Source of the DNA: Geobacillus genomosp. 3 | GTDB taxonomy: Bacteria; Bacillota; Bacilli; Bacillales; Anoxybacillaceae | DNA: 64,000 nt | NCBI RefSeq assembly: GCF_000445995.2 | Contig: NC_022080.4 | Coordinates: 930,001 to 994,000 of the forward strand | Reading direction: 5' to 3' | Shown here: one piece after another, positions 8,688 through 16,047 of the stretch | How positions within the stretch are numbered: position 1 is the stretch's first letter | Layout: each line of letters begins with the position of its first letter | Position numbers and translations under genes: made by a program | The notes under the pieces: generated by a model | The model's input: only the letters and a program-made list of their open reading frames with translations | Database searches by the model: none | What the model was told of the DNA's origin: nothing

Positions 8688-9712
8688 TGGCACTCGTTTT
8701 CGCCACCGTGGCGGTCGCTGCCTTGTCGGTGGTGTTGGCCGGGGTATTCATTTATTTAATCGTACGCAAATGGCGGGAAAACCGGCGTGAGACCCAACTT
8801 CGCGCCTATAAGGAAGAGCATCGGCTCCCCCTGCTCCGCTATTTGCTCGGCGAGGAGGAGCCTTCGTTTCGTTTTTCGTCGCCGCTCGAGCGGGAAGCCG
8901 TGCTCCAACTGTTGGACAGTTTTGCTTCGCTGTTGAAAGGAAAACATGTGCAGGCGCGCATTCGCGCATTTGCCGAAGCACACTTTCAAGGTTGGCTGCG
9001 CCGTTGGTTGGCAAGTCGACACTGGGACGAACGGATGAATGCCCTGTTTTTTATCGAAGATTTGCAGATGGAAGCGATGCTCCCGGACATCGAACAACTA
9101 TATCGCTCCGACCGGGTTACGCAAGGAGAGGTGGCGAAAATTTTGGTCATTTTCGCCAAATTTGATTATCGTCCGATAGTGACGTACGTATTTCAACCGA
9201 AATATGAATTGACACAATTTACATATCGAGTCATTTTCGGCCATATGAGCGAGCGGTTGCTTCAGCAAGTGAAAAAGCGGTTTGCCGAACTGCCGCCGGC
9301 GGGAAAATATGCGTTGATCGACATGATCGGCATCCGCCGCTGCCAAGAACGGCTGGTTTTGCAGCGGCTGTTGGCATCGAAACAATTGGAAATTCGCGTC
9401 CGTGCGCTCAAGGCGATGGCGGAAATCGGTGTGCCGCTTGGCGCACAACAGCTTGGACGCCACTTGCGCTCGCCGCACTGGCAAGAGAGATTGATGGCGG
9501 CCCGTCTTGCCGGGAAATGCCGGGAAGAAGAGCTGCTCCCGCTTTTGTACAGGCGGCTGGCGGATCGGTCCTTTGCTGTTCGTTCGGAGGCGGCAGCCGC
9601 CATCGCCCGTCTCCCGGGCGGCCGAGCTGTATTGCGCACAGCGGCTCGAAAAGCAGACGACCGCTATGCTCGCGATATGGCAAGGCAATGGCTCGGGAAG
9701 GAGGAGACATAG
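8687..9712 (+). CDS. Membrane-anchored HEAT-repeat protein
   Basis: This 341-residue protein has one N-terminal transmembrane helix (about 3-27) followed by a basic stretch. The cytoplasmic part is built of helical repeats resembling HEAT/PBS-lyase repeats, for example 'LEIRVRALKAMAEIGVPLGA' near 236 and 'RSFAVRSEAAAAIARLPGG' near 297. Such repeats serve as protein scaffolds. The ATG shares its A with the cyclase stop, and the stop overlaps the GTG of the glycosyltransferase gene, so the three genes are tightly coupled. It is probably an assembly partner of the membrane glycosyltransferase. No enzymatic motif is visible. Confidence 0.8.
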   Translation: MALVFATVAVAALSVVLAGVFIYLIVRKWRENRRETQLRAYKEEHRLPLLRYLLGEEEPSFRFSSPLEREAVLQLLDSFASLLKGKHVQARIRAFAEAHFQGWLRRWLASRHWDERMNALFFIEDLQMEAMLPDIEQLYRSDRVTQGEVAKILVIFAKFDYRPIVTYVFQPKYELTQFTYRVIFGHMSERLLQQVKKRFAELPPAGKYALIDMIGIRRCQERLVLQRLLASKQLEIRVRALKAMAEIGVPLGAQQLGRHLRSPHWQERLMAARLAGKCREEELLPLLYRRLADRSFAVRSEAAAAIARLPGGRAVLRTAARKADDRYARDMARQWLGKEET

Positions 9713-10623
9713 TGGGGTTATGGCAGGCACTTGTGTCGGTTATCGGGCAGGCTGTGCTCGTTTATATGACCGGTGTTGTCGTTTTTTACACATTTTTGCT
9801 CGCTGCTTCCTTTATTTATTTACGGCGCACCCGCCGGCTTGACGACTGGGAACCGTACGAGGAGCTGCTGGATGCCAGTTACGCGAAGCCGGTGTCTATT
9901 CTCGTCCCCGCCTATAATGAAGAAGCCGGCATTATCGGTTCGATTCGCTCGCTGCTCAGCATTGAATATCCGCAATATGAGGTGATCGTGATTAATGACG
10001 GTTCGACAGACCGAACGCTCGAGCGGTTGATTCAGCATTTCGGGCTTCGCCCCGTTTACCGTGTGATTCGTCACCAGCTGGCAGCAAAAGAAATCAAAAC
10101 CATTTACCAGTCACCATCCTATCCACAGCTGCTCGTTCTTGATAAAGAAAACGGCGGAAAGGCAGATGCGTTAAACGCCGGGATTAACGCCGCCTGCTAT
10201 CCATATATTTGTTCGATTGACGGCGATTCCGTGTTGGAGCGGCGTGCCTTTTTAAAAGTGATGAAGCCGATCATCGAGTCGGACGGGGACGTGATCGCTT
10301 CGGGGGGCAGCATCCGCATCGCCAATGGCTGCCGGATTGAGCGCGGTGACATCGTGAAGGTGGGGTTGTCACGGCGGCCGCTTGTCATTATGCAGACGAT
10401 CGAATATTTACGCGCGTTTTTGCTCGGCCGTCTCGGCTTAAGCCGCCATAACTTGCTACTGATTGTTTCTGGGGCGTTTGGCGTCTTTTCCAAACAATGG
10501 GTGATTGAAGCAGGAGGATATGCGGATACGGCCGGTGAAGATATGGAGCTCGTCGTGCGCCTGCACCGGTTGGCGCGGGAAAAAAACGAGCCGAAAAAAA
10601 TTATCTCACATTTCGCACCCTGA
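9712..10623 (+). CDS. N-terminal fragment of the disrupted glycosyltransferase
   Basis: A 303-residue frame from the GTG overlapping the HEAT-gene stop (TAGTG) to a TGA inside the inserted element. It keeps the nucleotide-sugar binding motifs and the catalytic Asp region. It loses QxxRW and the C-terminal membrane helices. The last 7 residues are encoded by the insert. Coupled translation makes expression of this fragment likely, but a working transferase is not expected. Confidence 0.7.
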   Translation: MGLWQALVSVIGQAVLVYMTGVVVFYTFLLAASFIYLRRTRRLDDWEPYEELLDASYAKPVSILVPAYNEEAGIIGSIRSLLSIEYPQYEVIVINDGSTDRTLERLIQHFGLRPVYRVIRHQLAAKEIKTIYQSPSYPQLLVLDKENGGKADALNAGINAACYPYICSIDGDSVLERRAFLKVMKPIIESDGDVIASGGSIRIANGCRIERGDIVKVGLSRRPLVIMQTIEYLRAFLLGRLGLSRHNLLLIVSGAFGVFSKQWVIEAGGYADTAGEDMELVVRLHRLAREKNEPKKIISHFAP

Positions 10624-10756
10624 ATAAAAATTCGAAATAAGCCAGGTTTGACCGAATAAAAATTAATTATTTTACAATTTTTGTATAAAAAATTATTTTT
10701 ATGCGCATATTCGGGTTGTTTTTTGTATATTATGCAAAGGTTGCGAAATATGAGAT
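10603..10756 (+). mobile_element. MITE-like non-autonomous element with terminal inverted repeats
   Basis: The ends ATCTCACATTTCGCACCCT (10603-10621) and AGGTTGCGAAATATGAGAT (10738-10756) are inverted repeats matching at 17 of 19 positions. The interior is very AT-rich, contrasting with the GC-rich host gene, and encodes no transposase. The dinucleotide AT at both ends may be the target duplication, leaving a 150-bp core 10605-10754. Excision of 152 bp repairs the glycosyltransferase frame. The parental IS family is not identified. Confidence 0.8.
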
Positions 10757-11267
10757 GTATATCCCGGATCCGGTTTGCTGGACGGAGGCGCCGGAAACAT
10801 ATGGCGACTTGCGTAAACAGCGCCGACGCTGGCATCGCGGGCTGCTTGAAAGCTTATGGCGCCATCGGCCGCTGTTGTGGAACCCGAAATATGGTTCAAT
10901 CGGCCTTCTTTCTTTTCCTTATTTTTGGTTCATTGAACTTCTAGGCCCTGTCGTTGAACTGGCCGGATATATCGTGATGGTTCTTTCGCTTTTTCTTGGA
11001 AGCATATACGTCGAGTTTGCTCTTCTTTTGTTGGCGGTTTCCGTTTTATATGGATCGCTTTTGTCCGCTGCCGCTGTGTTGTTTGAGGAATGGACCGAGC
11101 GGAAGTTCCCGAACGTCTCTGATTTTGTATGGCTCTTTTTCTTCGCGCTGACGGAAACGTTTTGGTATCGCCCGCTGACGGCGTGGTGGCGATGCGAGGG
11201 AATCATCGATGCCATCCGCCGTCAAAAACAATGGGGGAGCATAAAACGAAAAGGGGTATCCGTCTAA
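10701..11267 (+). pseudogene. C-terminal fragment of the disrupted glycosyltransferase
   Basis: The frame opens within the insert and re-enters the glycosyltransferase at about 10758 ('YIPDPVCWTEAPE'). It then covers the QxxRW motif and about three membrane helices, ending 'GSIKRKGVSV'. The ATG at 10701 lies in the element and has no SD, so independent translation is doubtful. Confidence 0.65.
10780..10800 (+). repeat. 21-bp direct repeat, copy 1 (inside glycosyltransferase gene)
   Basis: The 21 bases beginning GGACGGAGGCGCC and ending GGAAACAT are identical to 11367-11387, 587 bp downstream. Copy 1 is coding (codons of 'WTEAPET'). Confidence 0.8.
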
Positions 11268-11366
11268 ATCCTTCGTAACGGGCATCGCTGGGAAGACAGG
11301 CGAAGCGATGCTCACAAACTTGCCTCACTATGGGAGGATGGGGGATCTTTAATAAGCAGAGAGAGG

Positions 11367-11387
11367 GGACGGAGGCGCCGGAAACAT
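11367..11387 (+). repeat. 21-bp direct repeat, copy 2 (downstream of the glycosyltransferase gene)
   Basis: Exact copy of 10780-10800, non-coding here and forming the left arm and loop of a hairpin (AGGCGCC 11373-11379 with GGCGCCT 11391-11397). Confidence 0.8.
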
Positions 11388-11400
11388 CCTGGCGCCTTTG
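11373..11400 (+). terminator. Possible weak terminator of the cyclase-HEAT-glycosyltransferase operon
   Basis: Seven-bp stem AGGCGCC/GGCGCCT with an 11-nt loop and a short T tract, about 105 bp after the glycosyltransferase stop. A second hairpin GGCATCGCT/AGCGATGCT lies at about 11280-11310. Confidence 0.4.
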
Positions 11401-11488
11401 ACCACTTGGTTATAGTGGGGAAAGAAACATAAGATGCGACAGAGTGTTTTCATTTTTGAGAAATGACGTTTTGAAGCTGCTGATTCCA

Positions 11489-11938
11489 TTAAATCCTCCG
11501 CCTTTCGTAGCGGCCACCGAGCCGCTTGACCGCCGGCTTTGTCAATCGTTTCGGCTTTCGTTCTGTCGATTCCTCCATCCCGGTGTAGGCGATGAGAATC
11601 GCTTTTGCCTGTGATAACGGCATCCGGGCGGAAGGGTTTCGGTATGAGTCGCTGAGCGCGCCGAGGTGCGGGAGGGTGGCGAAATCTTGTTTCGTCGGGG
11701 GAATGTGGAAATAGTAGTCGCCGACGGCAACAAGCACGTCCGATTGCTGCTGGCTATATTTCGGATTGCGGGAAAAGTGGAGGCCGACTTTTTTCGCCTT
11801 GCCTTCTTCAAGGAGTTTTTCAATCGCTTTTTTCTTGAGAAGATAAAGAAACGAAGGGTTCAATGCCGTCTTCGCATGGCGGTTGACCGTAAAAATGGCC
11901 TTGGCGATATTGTCGACCGTCAACTGCAACGGTTTCAT
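11489..11938 (-). CDS. ykyB: YkyB-family protein
   Basis: About 149 residues, clearly similar to B. subtilis YkyB: 'VDNIAKAIFTVNRHAKTA', 'YLLKKKAIEKLLEEGKAKKV', 'GLHFSRNPKYSQQQSDVLVA' and 'YYFHIPPTKQDF' appear in order. The function of the family is unknown. The start at 11938 is preferred because the SD AAAGGAG is 8 nt upstream; the in-frame ATG at 11944 is only 2 nt from it. The adjacent ykuE lies upstream on the same strand, as in the ykyB-ykuC-ykuE region of B. subtilis. Confidence 0.85.
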   Translation of the reverse strand: MKPLQLTVDNIAKAIFTVNRHAKTALNPSFLYLLKKKAIEKLLEEGKAKKVGLHFSRNPKYSQQQSDVLVAVGDYYFHIPPTKQDFATLPHLGALSDSYRNPSARMPLSQAKAILIAYTGMEESTERKPKRLTKPAVKRLGGRYERRRI

Positions 11939-11996
11939 CGACATGTCTCCTTTTTTCTTTCTATTATAACATAGTTGTGGTCTGCTTGCCCCATTT

Positions 11997-12866
11997 CTAG
12001 CGATGAATCAGTGAAAAGAGCGTCAGCTCCGGCGGGGAGAAAAAGCGAAGCGGCACCCTTGTTGTGCCGAGACCGCGATTGACGTACAGCACCAGCCCGC
12101 CGACGCGGTAAAATCCTTCATAATACCGTTCGGACAGCGGCGGTGTAATGAGCGGACCGATAAACGGCAGCTGAATTTGTCCGCCATGGCTATGGCCGGA
12201 CAGCTGAACATGAATCGGGTAGCGGCACGTCTCAACGGCGCCATCCGGTTCGTGAACGAGGGCGATCGTATAAGTTGCCGGCGGAATGCCGGCTATCATT
12301 TTCGCCCAATCGGGCCGGCCGAGCATCATATCGTCGCCGCCGGCCACCGCGATCGCCTGTCTCCCGCGGCGGACGAGCACATGCTCGTTGACAAGGACGC
12401 GAAATCCTGCCCGCTCCATCAGCCGGCGATAAATGTCAGTCCCGTAGCCACCATGGTCATGATTTCCATAAACGCTAAATTTCCCAAGCGGAGCGCGGAT
12501 GCCGGCCAACGCCTCTGCGACCGCTTCAGTGTCCGGGTATCGGTTCGCTTCATGAAGCAAATCGCCAGTAAAGACAACGAGATCGGGTCGCAGCTCATTG
12601 ATGTGGGCGATGATGCGATAAAATCGTTCCAAGCTGTAATAATGGCCGAGGTGGAGGTCGCTGAACTGCAGCAGTTTCACGCCGTTAAACGCCTTCGGGA
12701 TGAGCGGATGTGACAGCGTATGGTGCGTCACCGTCAAGTGCGAAGGCTCAATCCAGCGGGCGTAGCCGTAAGCGAATGATGTTGCCAGCGCCGTGACGAA
12801 TCCGGTGCGTGTCAGCTTTTTCAAAAACGTACGTCGGGTCATTTTGGCCGTTTCAATCCGGTGCAT
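11997..12866 (-). CDS. ykuE: Tat-exported metallophosphoesterase YkuE
   Basis: This 289-residue protein has a twin-arginine signal ('TRRTFLKKL' near residue 10 followed by a hydrophobic stretch). The calcineurin-like phosphoesterase motifs follow: 'FSDLHLGH' near 68, 'FTGDLLHEA' near 99, 'YGNHDHGGYG' near 135, 'VHEPDG' and 'QLSGHSHGGQ' near 220. B. subtilis YkuE is exported by TatAyCy and binds the cell wall in a metal-loaded state. The substrate is not established. The start at 12866 follows AAAGGACGGCGG. The gene diverges from fadH. Confidence 0.9.
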   Translation of the reverse strand: MHRIETAKMTRRTFLKKLTRTGFVTALATSFAYGYARWIEPSHLTVTHHTLSHPLIPKAFNGVKLLQFSDLHLGHYYSLERFYRIIAHINELRPDLVVFTGDLLHEANRYPDTEAVAEALAGIRAPLGKFSVYGNHDHGGYGTDIYRRLMERAGFRVLVNEHVLVRRGRQAIAVAGGDDMMLGRPDWAKMIAGIPPATYTIALVHEPDGAVETCRYPIHVQLSGHSHGGQIQLPFIGPLITPPLSERYYEGFYRVGGLVLYVNRGLGTTRVPLRFFSPPELTLFSLIHR

Positions 12867-13034
12867 CGTTCCGCCGTCCTTTCACAAGTAGCTTTATTAT
12901 AACGAAAACCGGCAGGAAAGAACAATAGGAGAAAAATAATAGTGCCAAATGAGAAAGGCCCTCATTCTCAAGAAGACGGAAAGATGGACAAGGGACCGTT
13001 GAATTTTGTTTTTCGAAAAAATCAGTCATTTCTA

Positions 13035-13063
13035 TTGAAAAGATGGAGGATTTGCCCTATGCT
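13035..13063 (+). promoter_or_regulatory. Predicted sigma-A promoter of fadH
   Basis: TTGAAA (13035-13040) and TATGCT (13058-13063) are separated by exactly 17 bp. Transcription would start near 13070, upstream of the operator-like palindrome. Confidence 0.55.
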
Positions 13064-13099
13064 AGAAAAAAGAAAGAAAGAAGCCAACGTATGAATAGG

Positions 13100-13119
13100 A
13101 TGAATGAATCATCAGTCAT
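13100..13119 (+). promoter_or_regulatory. Predicted FadR operator upstream of fadH
   Basis: ATGAATGAATCATCAGTCAT matches the Bacillus FadR (YsiA) operator consensus, as I recall it (WTGAATGAMTANTCATTCAW), at 18 of 20 positions. It lies between the predicted start of transcription and the fadH SD. B. subtilis fadH-fadG belongs to the FadR regulon, so repression relieved by long-chain acyl-CoA is the expected mode. Confidence 0.65.
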
Positions 13120-13132
13120 AGGGGGAGAGAGA

Positions 13133-13900
13133 ATGAACGGGAAAATAATTATTGTTACCGGCGGGTCGAGTGGAATGGGAAAATATATGGCGAAGCGGTT
13201 TGTTGCTGAAGGAGCGAACGTCGTCATTACCGGGCGGCGAGCTGAGGCGCTCGAAGAGGCAAAACGGGAAATGGCCGTGCCGGACGGCGGACGGGTGCTC
13301 ACCGTTCCGATGGATGTGCGCGATCCGGAGCAAGTCGCTGAGATGGTCAAAAGGGCTGATGCCGAGTTTGGCCGCATCGATGCCCTTGTCAACAATGCGG
13401 CCGGTAATTTTATTTGCCCGGCGGAAAAACTTTCGGTCAACGGTTGGAACAGCGTCATTAACATCGTATTAAACGGCACGTTTTATTGCAGCCGCGAAGT
13501 CGGCAACTATTGGATTCAGCGCGGCTTGAAGGGGAATATCGTTAACATCATTGCCACATACGCCTGGCATGCCGGCGCAGGAGTGATTCATTCGGCAAGC
13601 GCCAAGGCGGGAGTGTTGGCGATGACGCGCACACTGGCGGTCGAGTGGGGGAAAAAGTATGGATTCCGCGTCAATGCCATCGCCCCGGGGCCGATCGAGC
13701 GGACGGGCGGGGCCGAGCGGCTTTGGGAATCGGAGGAGGCAGAACGGATGACGATCGAAAGCGTGCCGCTCGGACGGCTTGGAACGCCGGAAGAGATTGC
13801 AGCGGTCGCCGCCTTTTTGCTTTCGGATGAAGCCGCCTACATCAACGGCGCCTGCATCGCGGTCGACGGCGGGCAATGGCTGAACCGGCGCCCGTTTTAG
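13133..13900 (+). CDS. fadH: 2,4-dienoyl-CoA reductase-type short-chain dehydrogenase
   Basis: This 255-residue SDR has 'VTGGSSGMGKYMAKRF' near residue 8 and 'LVNNAAGNFICPAE' near 88. The usual YxxxK is replaced by 'SASAK', as in peroxisomal 2,4-dienoyl-CoA reductases, and is followed by 'AVEWGKKYGFRVNAIAPGPI'. It corresponds to B. subtilis YkuF/FadH, which handles polyunsaturated fatty acids in beta-oxidation. The start is the ATG at 13133 after GGGGGAGAGAG; longer upstream frames include the operator and are unlikely. The typical partner fadG (ykuG) is not present downstream. Confidence 0.87.
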   Translation: MNGKIIIVTGGSSGMGKYMAKRFVAEGANVVITGRRAEALEEAKREMAVPDGGRVLTVPMDVRDPEQVAEMVKRADAEFGRIDALVNNAAGNFICPAEKLSVNGWNSVINIVLNGTFYCSREVGNYWIQRGLKGNIVNIIATYAWHAGAGVIHSASAKAGVLAMTRTLAVEWGKKYGFRVNAIAPGPIERTGGAERLWESEEAERMTIESVPLGRLGTPEEIAAVAAFLLSDEAAYINGACIAVDGGQWLNRRPF

Positions 13901-14015
13901 TCGAATTCCACCCGAACATCAGCAAGCTGTAAGGCGCGTGTGGCAGCAATATATCGGCCAACGGCGTCAGCAGGCGTTTTTTACTTTACATATGCGAAAC
14001 GGCAGCTGCTGCCTA

Positions 14016-14049
14016 AGCGGATTCCCTATCGTTAGGGGCCGCTTTTTTT
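14016..14049 (+). terminator. Terminator of fadH
   Basis: AGCGG..CCCTA (14016-14028) pairs with TAGGG..CCGCT (14033-14043) around a small internal loop, followed by seven T residues. Confidence 0.75.
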
Positions 14050-14116
14050 CGTGCCGGGAAAGGTTGGGCAATATGGTATAATAAAGGCAAAGATGGTCGA
14101 CAAGAATGAGGTGAGC

Positions 14117-15337
14117 ATGATGGATGCATTAGACGTTATGACCAACTTGTCGCAAGCGATCCCCCACTATCAACCGATTTTTAGCGCCGATGAGCATGGC
14201 GTCGTCGGGTATGAAGTGCTTGGACGCTTTCAAACGGAAGCGGGGCCGGTCAGCCTCGGGCCGTTTTTTCATGACGAAACAATCCCGGAAGAGTTTCGCA
14301 TTGAAGTGGATGATGTCATCACCAAAAAGGCGCTTGATTATTTTCTCACGCTGCCCGATCAGACGCTGCTCATCTTTATAAATCGTGATGCCAATTTGTT
14401 AATGCTTGACCGCGGCGAATCGTTTTTACAGTTGCTCCTTTCCTATGAAGCGAAAGGATTGGCGCTTAGCCGTATTGTATTGGAAATTAACGAGCAGCAT
14501 TTTAAAGGCGATTTGGATCAGCTCAGCCATTTACTGACGTATATCCGTACGTATGGCATTAAGGTGGCGGTTGACAACATCGCGGAACATAGCATTCATC
14601 TCGAGCGGATCGGCGTTTTGTCACCCGACATTTTAAAAATCGATTTGCACGAATTGCGAAAAACGTCTGTCCACCAAGCTTATCAAGAAATTGTTCATTC
14701 CATTTCGCTGTTGGCCCGCAAAATCGGGGCAACGCTTCTGTATGAGGACATTGAAACGTCATTTCAGCTCCAGTACGCCTGGCGGCATGGCGGCCGCTAC
14801 TACCAAGGGTATTATTTGGCGAAGCCGGCGCCGGAAGTCGTGCCGCGCGATTTGTTGAAAGAGTTGCTCCGCCAAGAATGTCATCGCTTCATCCAACAGG
14901 AAAAGAAAAAGCTCGAAACGCTGTATCAAATTTCTGAGCAGTTTCAGCAGCGGATTACGGCGCTGCTTGGCAAATACAAAAAAGCGGGTGACTTTAATGA
15001 GCTCATTTCACTGTTGGCCGGCGAGCTTGATGACGTCTGTTTCCGCATTTACGTCTGCGATGAAGACGGTTTCCAGCAGTCCGGCAATATGTTTAAGCGC
15101 GGTGGACGCTGGGAGTTGGAGCGGCAATATTTCATGAAAAATTGGAGCTGGCGCCCGTATTTTTTGGAAAACATCATCCGTATGCGTTCGCGCCGGAGAG
15201 GGATTTTATCGGATTTATATACAGACATTGAAACCGGGGAAACGATCCGGACGTATTCATATCCGATTGACGAGCGCCATTATTTGTTTATTGACTTGTC
15301 TTACAGCTATTTGTTTGAGCATGACGCTCATTATTGA
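14117..15337 (+). CDS. ykuI: YkuI: degenerate EAL-domain c-di-GMP binding protein with C-terminal PAS-like domain
   Basis: 406 residues, the length of B. subtilis YkuI. The EAL domain occupies about 1-250 and starts 'YQPIFSADEHGVVGYEVLGR', so the motif is EVL rather than EAL. The loop-6 region that is DDFGxG in active phosphodiesterases reads 'VAVDNIAEHSIHLERIG'. A helical linker leads to a PAS-like C-terminal domain (about 270-405). B. subtilis YkuI binds c-di-GMP but has shown no clear phosphodiesterase activity; a sensor role is expected here too. The start at 14117 gives MMDALD, aligning with the B. subtilis N-terminus. Confidence 0.9.
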   Translation: MMDALDVMTNLSQAIPHYQPIFSADEHGVVGYEVLGRFQTEAGPVSLGPFFHDETIPEEFRIEVDDVITKKALDYFLTLPDQTLLIFINRDANLLMLDRGESFLQLLLSYEAKGLALSRIVLEINEQHFKGDLDQLSHLLTYIRTYGIKVAVDNIAEHSIHLERIGVLSPDILKIDLHELRKTSVHQAYQEIVHSISLLARKIGATLLYEDIETSFQLQYAWRHGGRYYQGYYLAKPAPEVVPRDLLKELLRQECHRFIQQEKKKLETLYQISEQFQQRITALLGKYKKAGDFNELISLLAGELDDVCFRIYVCDEDGFQQSGNMFKRGGRWELERQYFMKNWSWRPYFLENIIRMRSRRRGILSDLYTDIETGETIRTYSYPIDERHYLFIDLSYSYLFEHDAHY

Positions 15338-15385
15338 CCGTATAAAATCACCTCGTTGCGGCAAAGTAAACATGAGGTGAAACTT

Positions 15386-15619
15386 ATGGCACAGCTCACT
15401 TTTGTGTTATCTGCCCTCTCTGTACTGATCGCGGTCATCGGGTTCGTCTATACGGTTCGCCTTGGTCGCCAACAGCGCTGGCAAGGGGAGCTTGACGGGC
15501 CGATTCCGAAAACGGTGCAAGAACATGCGTATATGCGCAACCCGATGTTGCTCGCTTACGTGCTTGCGGTTTTGCTCGCTATTTTTGCCATCGGTTATTT
15601 GGCACTGCGCTATTATTGA
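15386..15619 (+). CDS. Small two-helix membrane protein, unknown function
   Basis: A 77-residue protein with hydrophobic helices at about 3-25 and 54-75, separated by a polar stretch ('GRQQRWQGELDGPIPKTVQE'). The ATG at 15386 is preceded by GAGGTGA with a 5-nt spacer, and a terminator follows, so it ends the ykuI transcript. It occupies the place of ykuJ in B. subtilis but is not similar to that soluble protein. Confidence 0.7.
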   Translation: MAQLTFVLSALSVLIAVIGFVYTVRLGRQQRWQGELDGPIPKTVQEHAYMRNPMLLAYVLAVLLAIFAIGYLALRYY

Positions 15620-15626
15620 GAGAAAG

Positions 15627-15656
15627 GGCCATCCCGTTCGCATGGATGGCCTTTTT
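15627..15656 (+). terminator. Terminator after the small membrane protein
   Basis: GGCCATCC (15627-15634) and GGATGGCC (15644-15651) form a perfect stem followed by five T residues. Confidence 0.9.
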
Positions 15657-15745
15657 CGTTGTCCGCAAATAACGCTTTTTTCCACGACTTTTTCCCCTTG
15701 CTGCTGAATATATATGAAAGCGGAAGAGGCAAAGGGGGAATGGAG

Positions 15746-15943
15746 ATGGCGAAGCGGCTGCCGCTCAAACTGTCGGGCGAGGAGGCGTCACTGTTGCTTG
15801 AGGTGATGTTCAGCCAGCAATATGCGCTCGAACTTGTCCGTTCTGAGCTGGCGGATATTGAAAACGGGGATAAAGAGGCTGATGAACAGAGATACCGGCA
15901 GCTTTTGCGTTTGTATGACCGGCTGTTGACAGAGGAAGGATAA
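15746..15943 (+). CDS. Small helical protein, unknown function
   Basis: 65 residues, acidic and predicted mostly helical ('LKLSGEEASLLLEVMFSQQY', then a charged helix ending 'RLYDRLLTEEG'). The ATG at 15746 has AAAGGGGG 7 nt upstream, better than the ATG 6 bp earlier. It is a single-gene unit between two terminators. Its position and length resemble B. subtilis ykzF, but I cannot confirm homology. Confidence 0.65.
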   Translation: MAKRLPLKLSGEEASLLLEVMFSQQYALELVRSELADIENGDKEADEQRYRQLLRLYDRLLTEEG

Positions 15944-15957
15944 AAACAAGGCATGAT

Positions 15958-15990
15958 GCTATCGCTTGTAAAGAAGCGATAGTCTTTTTT
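15958..15990 (+). terminator. Terminator before darB
   Basis: GCTATCGCTT (15958-15967) and AAGCGATAGT (15974-15983) pair across a 6-nt loop, followed by CTTTTTT. Confidence 0.9.
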
Positions 15991-16047
15991 ATGATATCAT
16001 ACAGGTGGAGAGGAGAAGATGCATACAGAGAAAGGCGGAACGTATGG

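Larger units (their letters stand above)
9712..11267 (+). pseudogene. Family 2 membrane glycosyltransferase interrupted by a ~150-bp element
   Basis: The gene would encode about 466 residues with an N-terminal membrane helix, a GT-A catalytic domain and C-terminal membrane helices, like poly-GlcNAc/hyaluronan-type synthases. The first part has 'SILVPAYNEEAGI', 'VINDGSTDRT', 'DKENGGKADALNAG', 'CSIDGDS' and the catalytic 'GEDMEL'. It then runs into an AT-rich insert and stops at 10623. The second part resumes in another frame at about 10758 with 'YIPDPVCWTEAPE' and the processivity motif 'KQRRRWHRG'. Removing 152 bp (one copy of a putative AT duplication plus the element) restores one continuous frame. 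The break separates the catalytic Asp from QxxRW, so activity should be lost. Confidence 0.85.

Noticed and set aside
9517..9711. Long N-terminal extension of the glycosyltransferase frame
   Set aside because: It overlaps the HEAT-protein gene in another frame. The GTG at 9712, coupled to the upstream stop, gives a normal N-terminal membrane helix.
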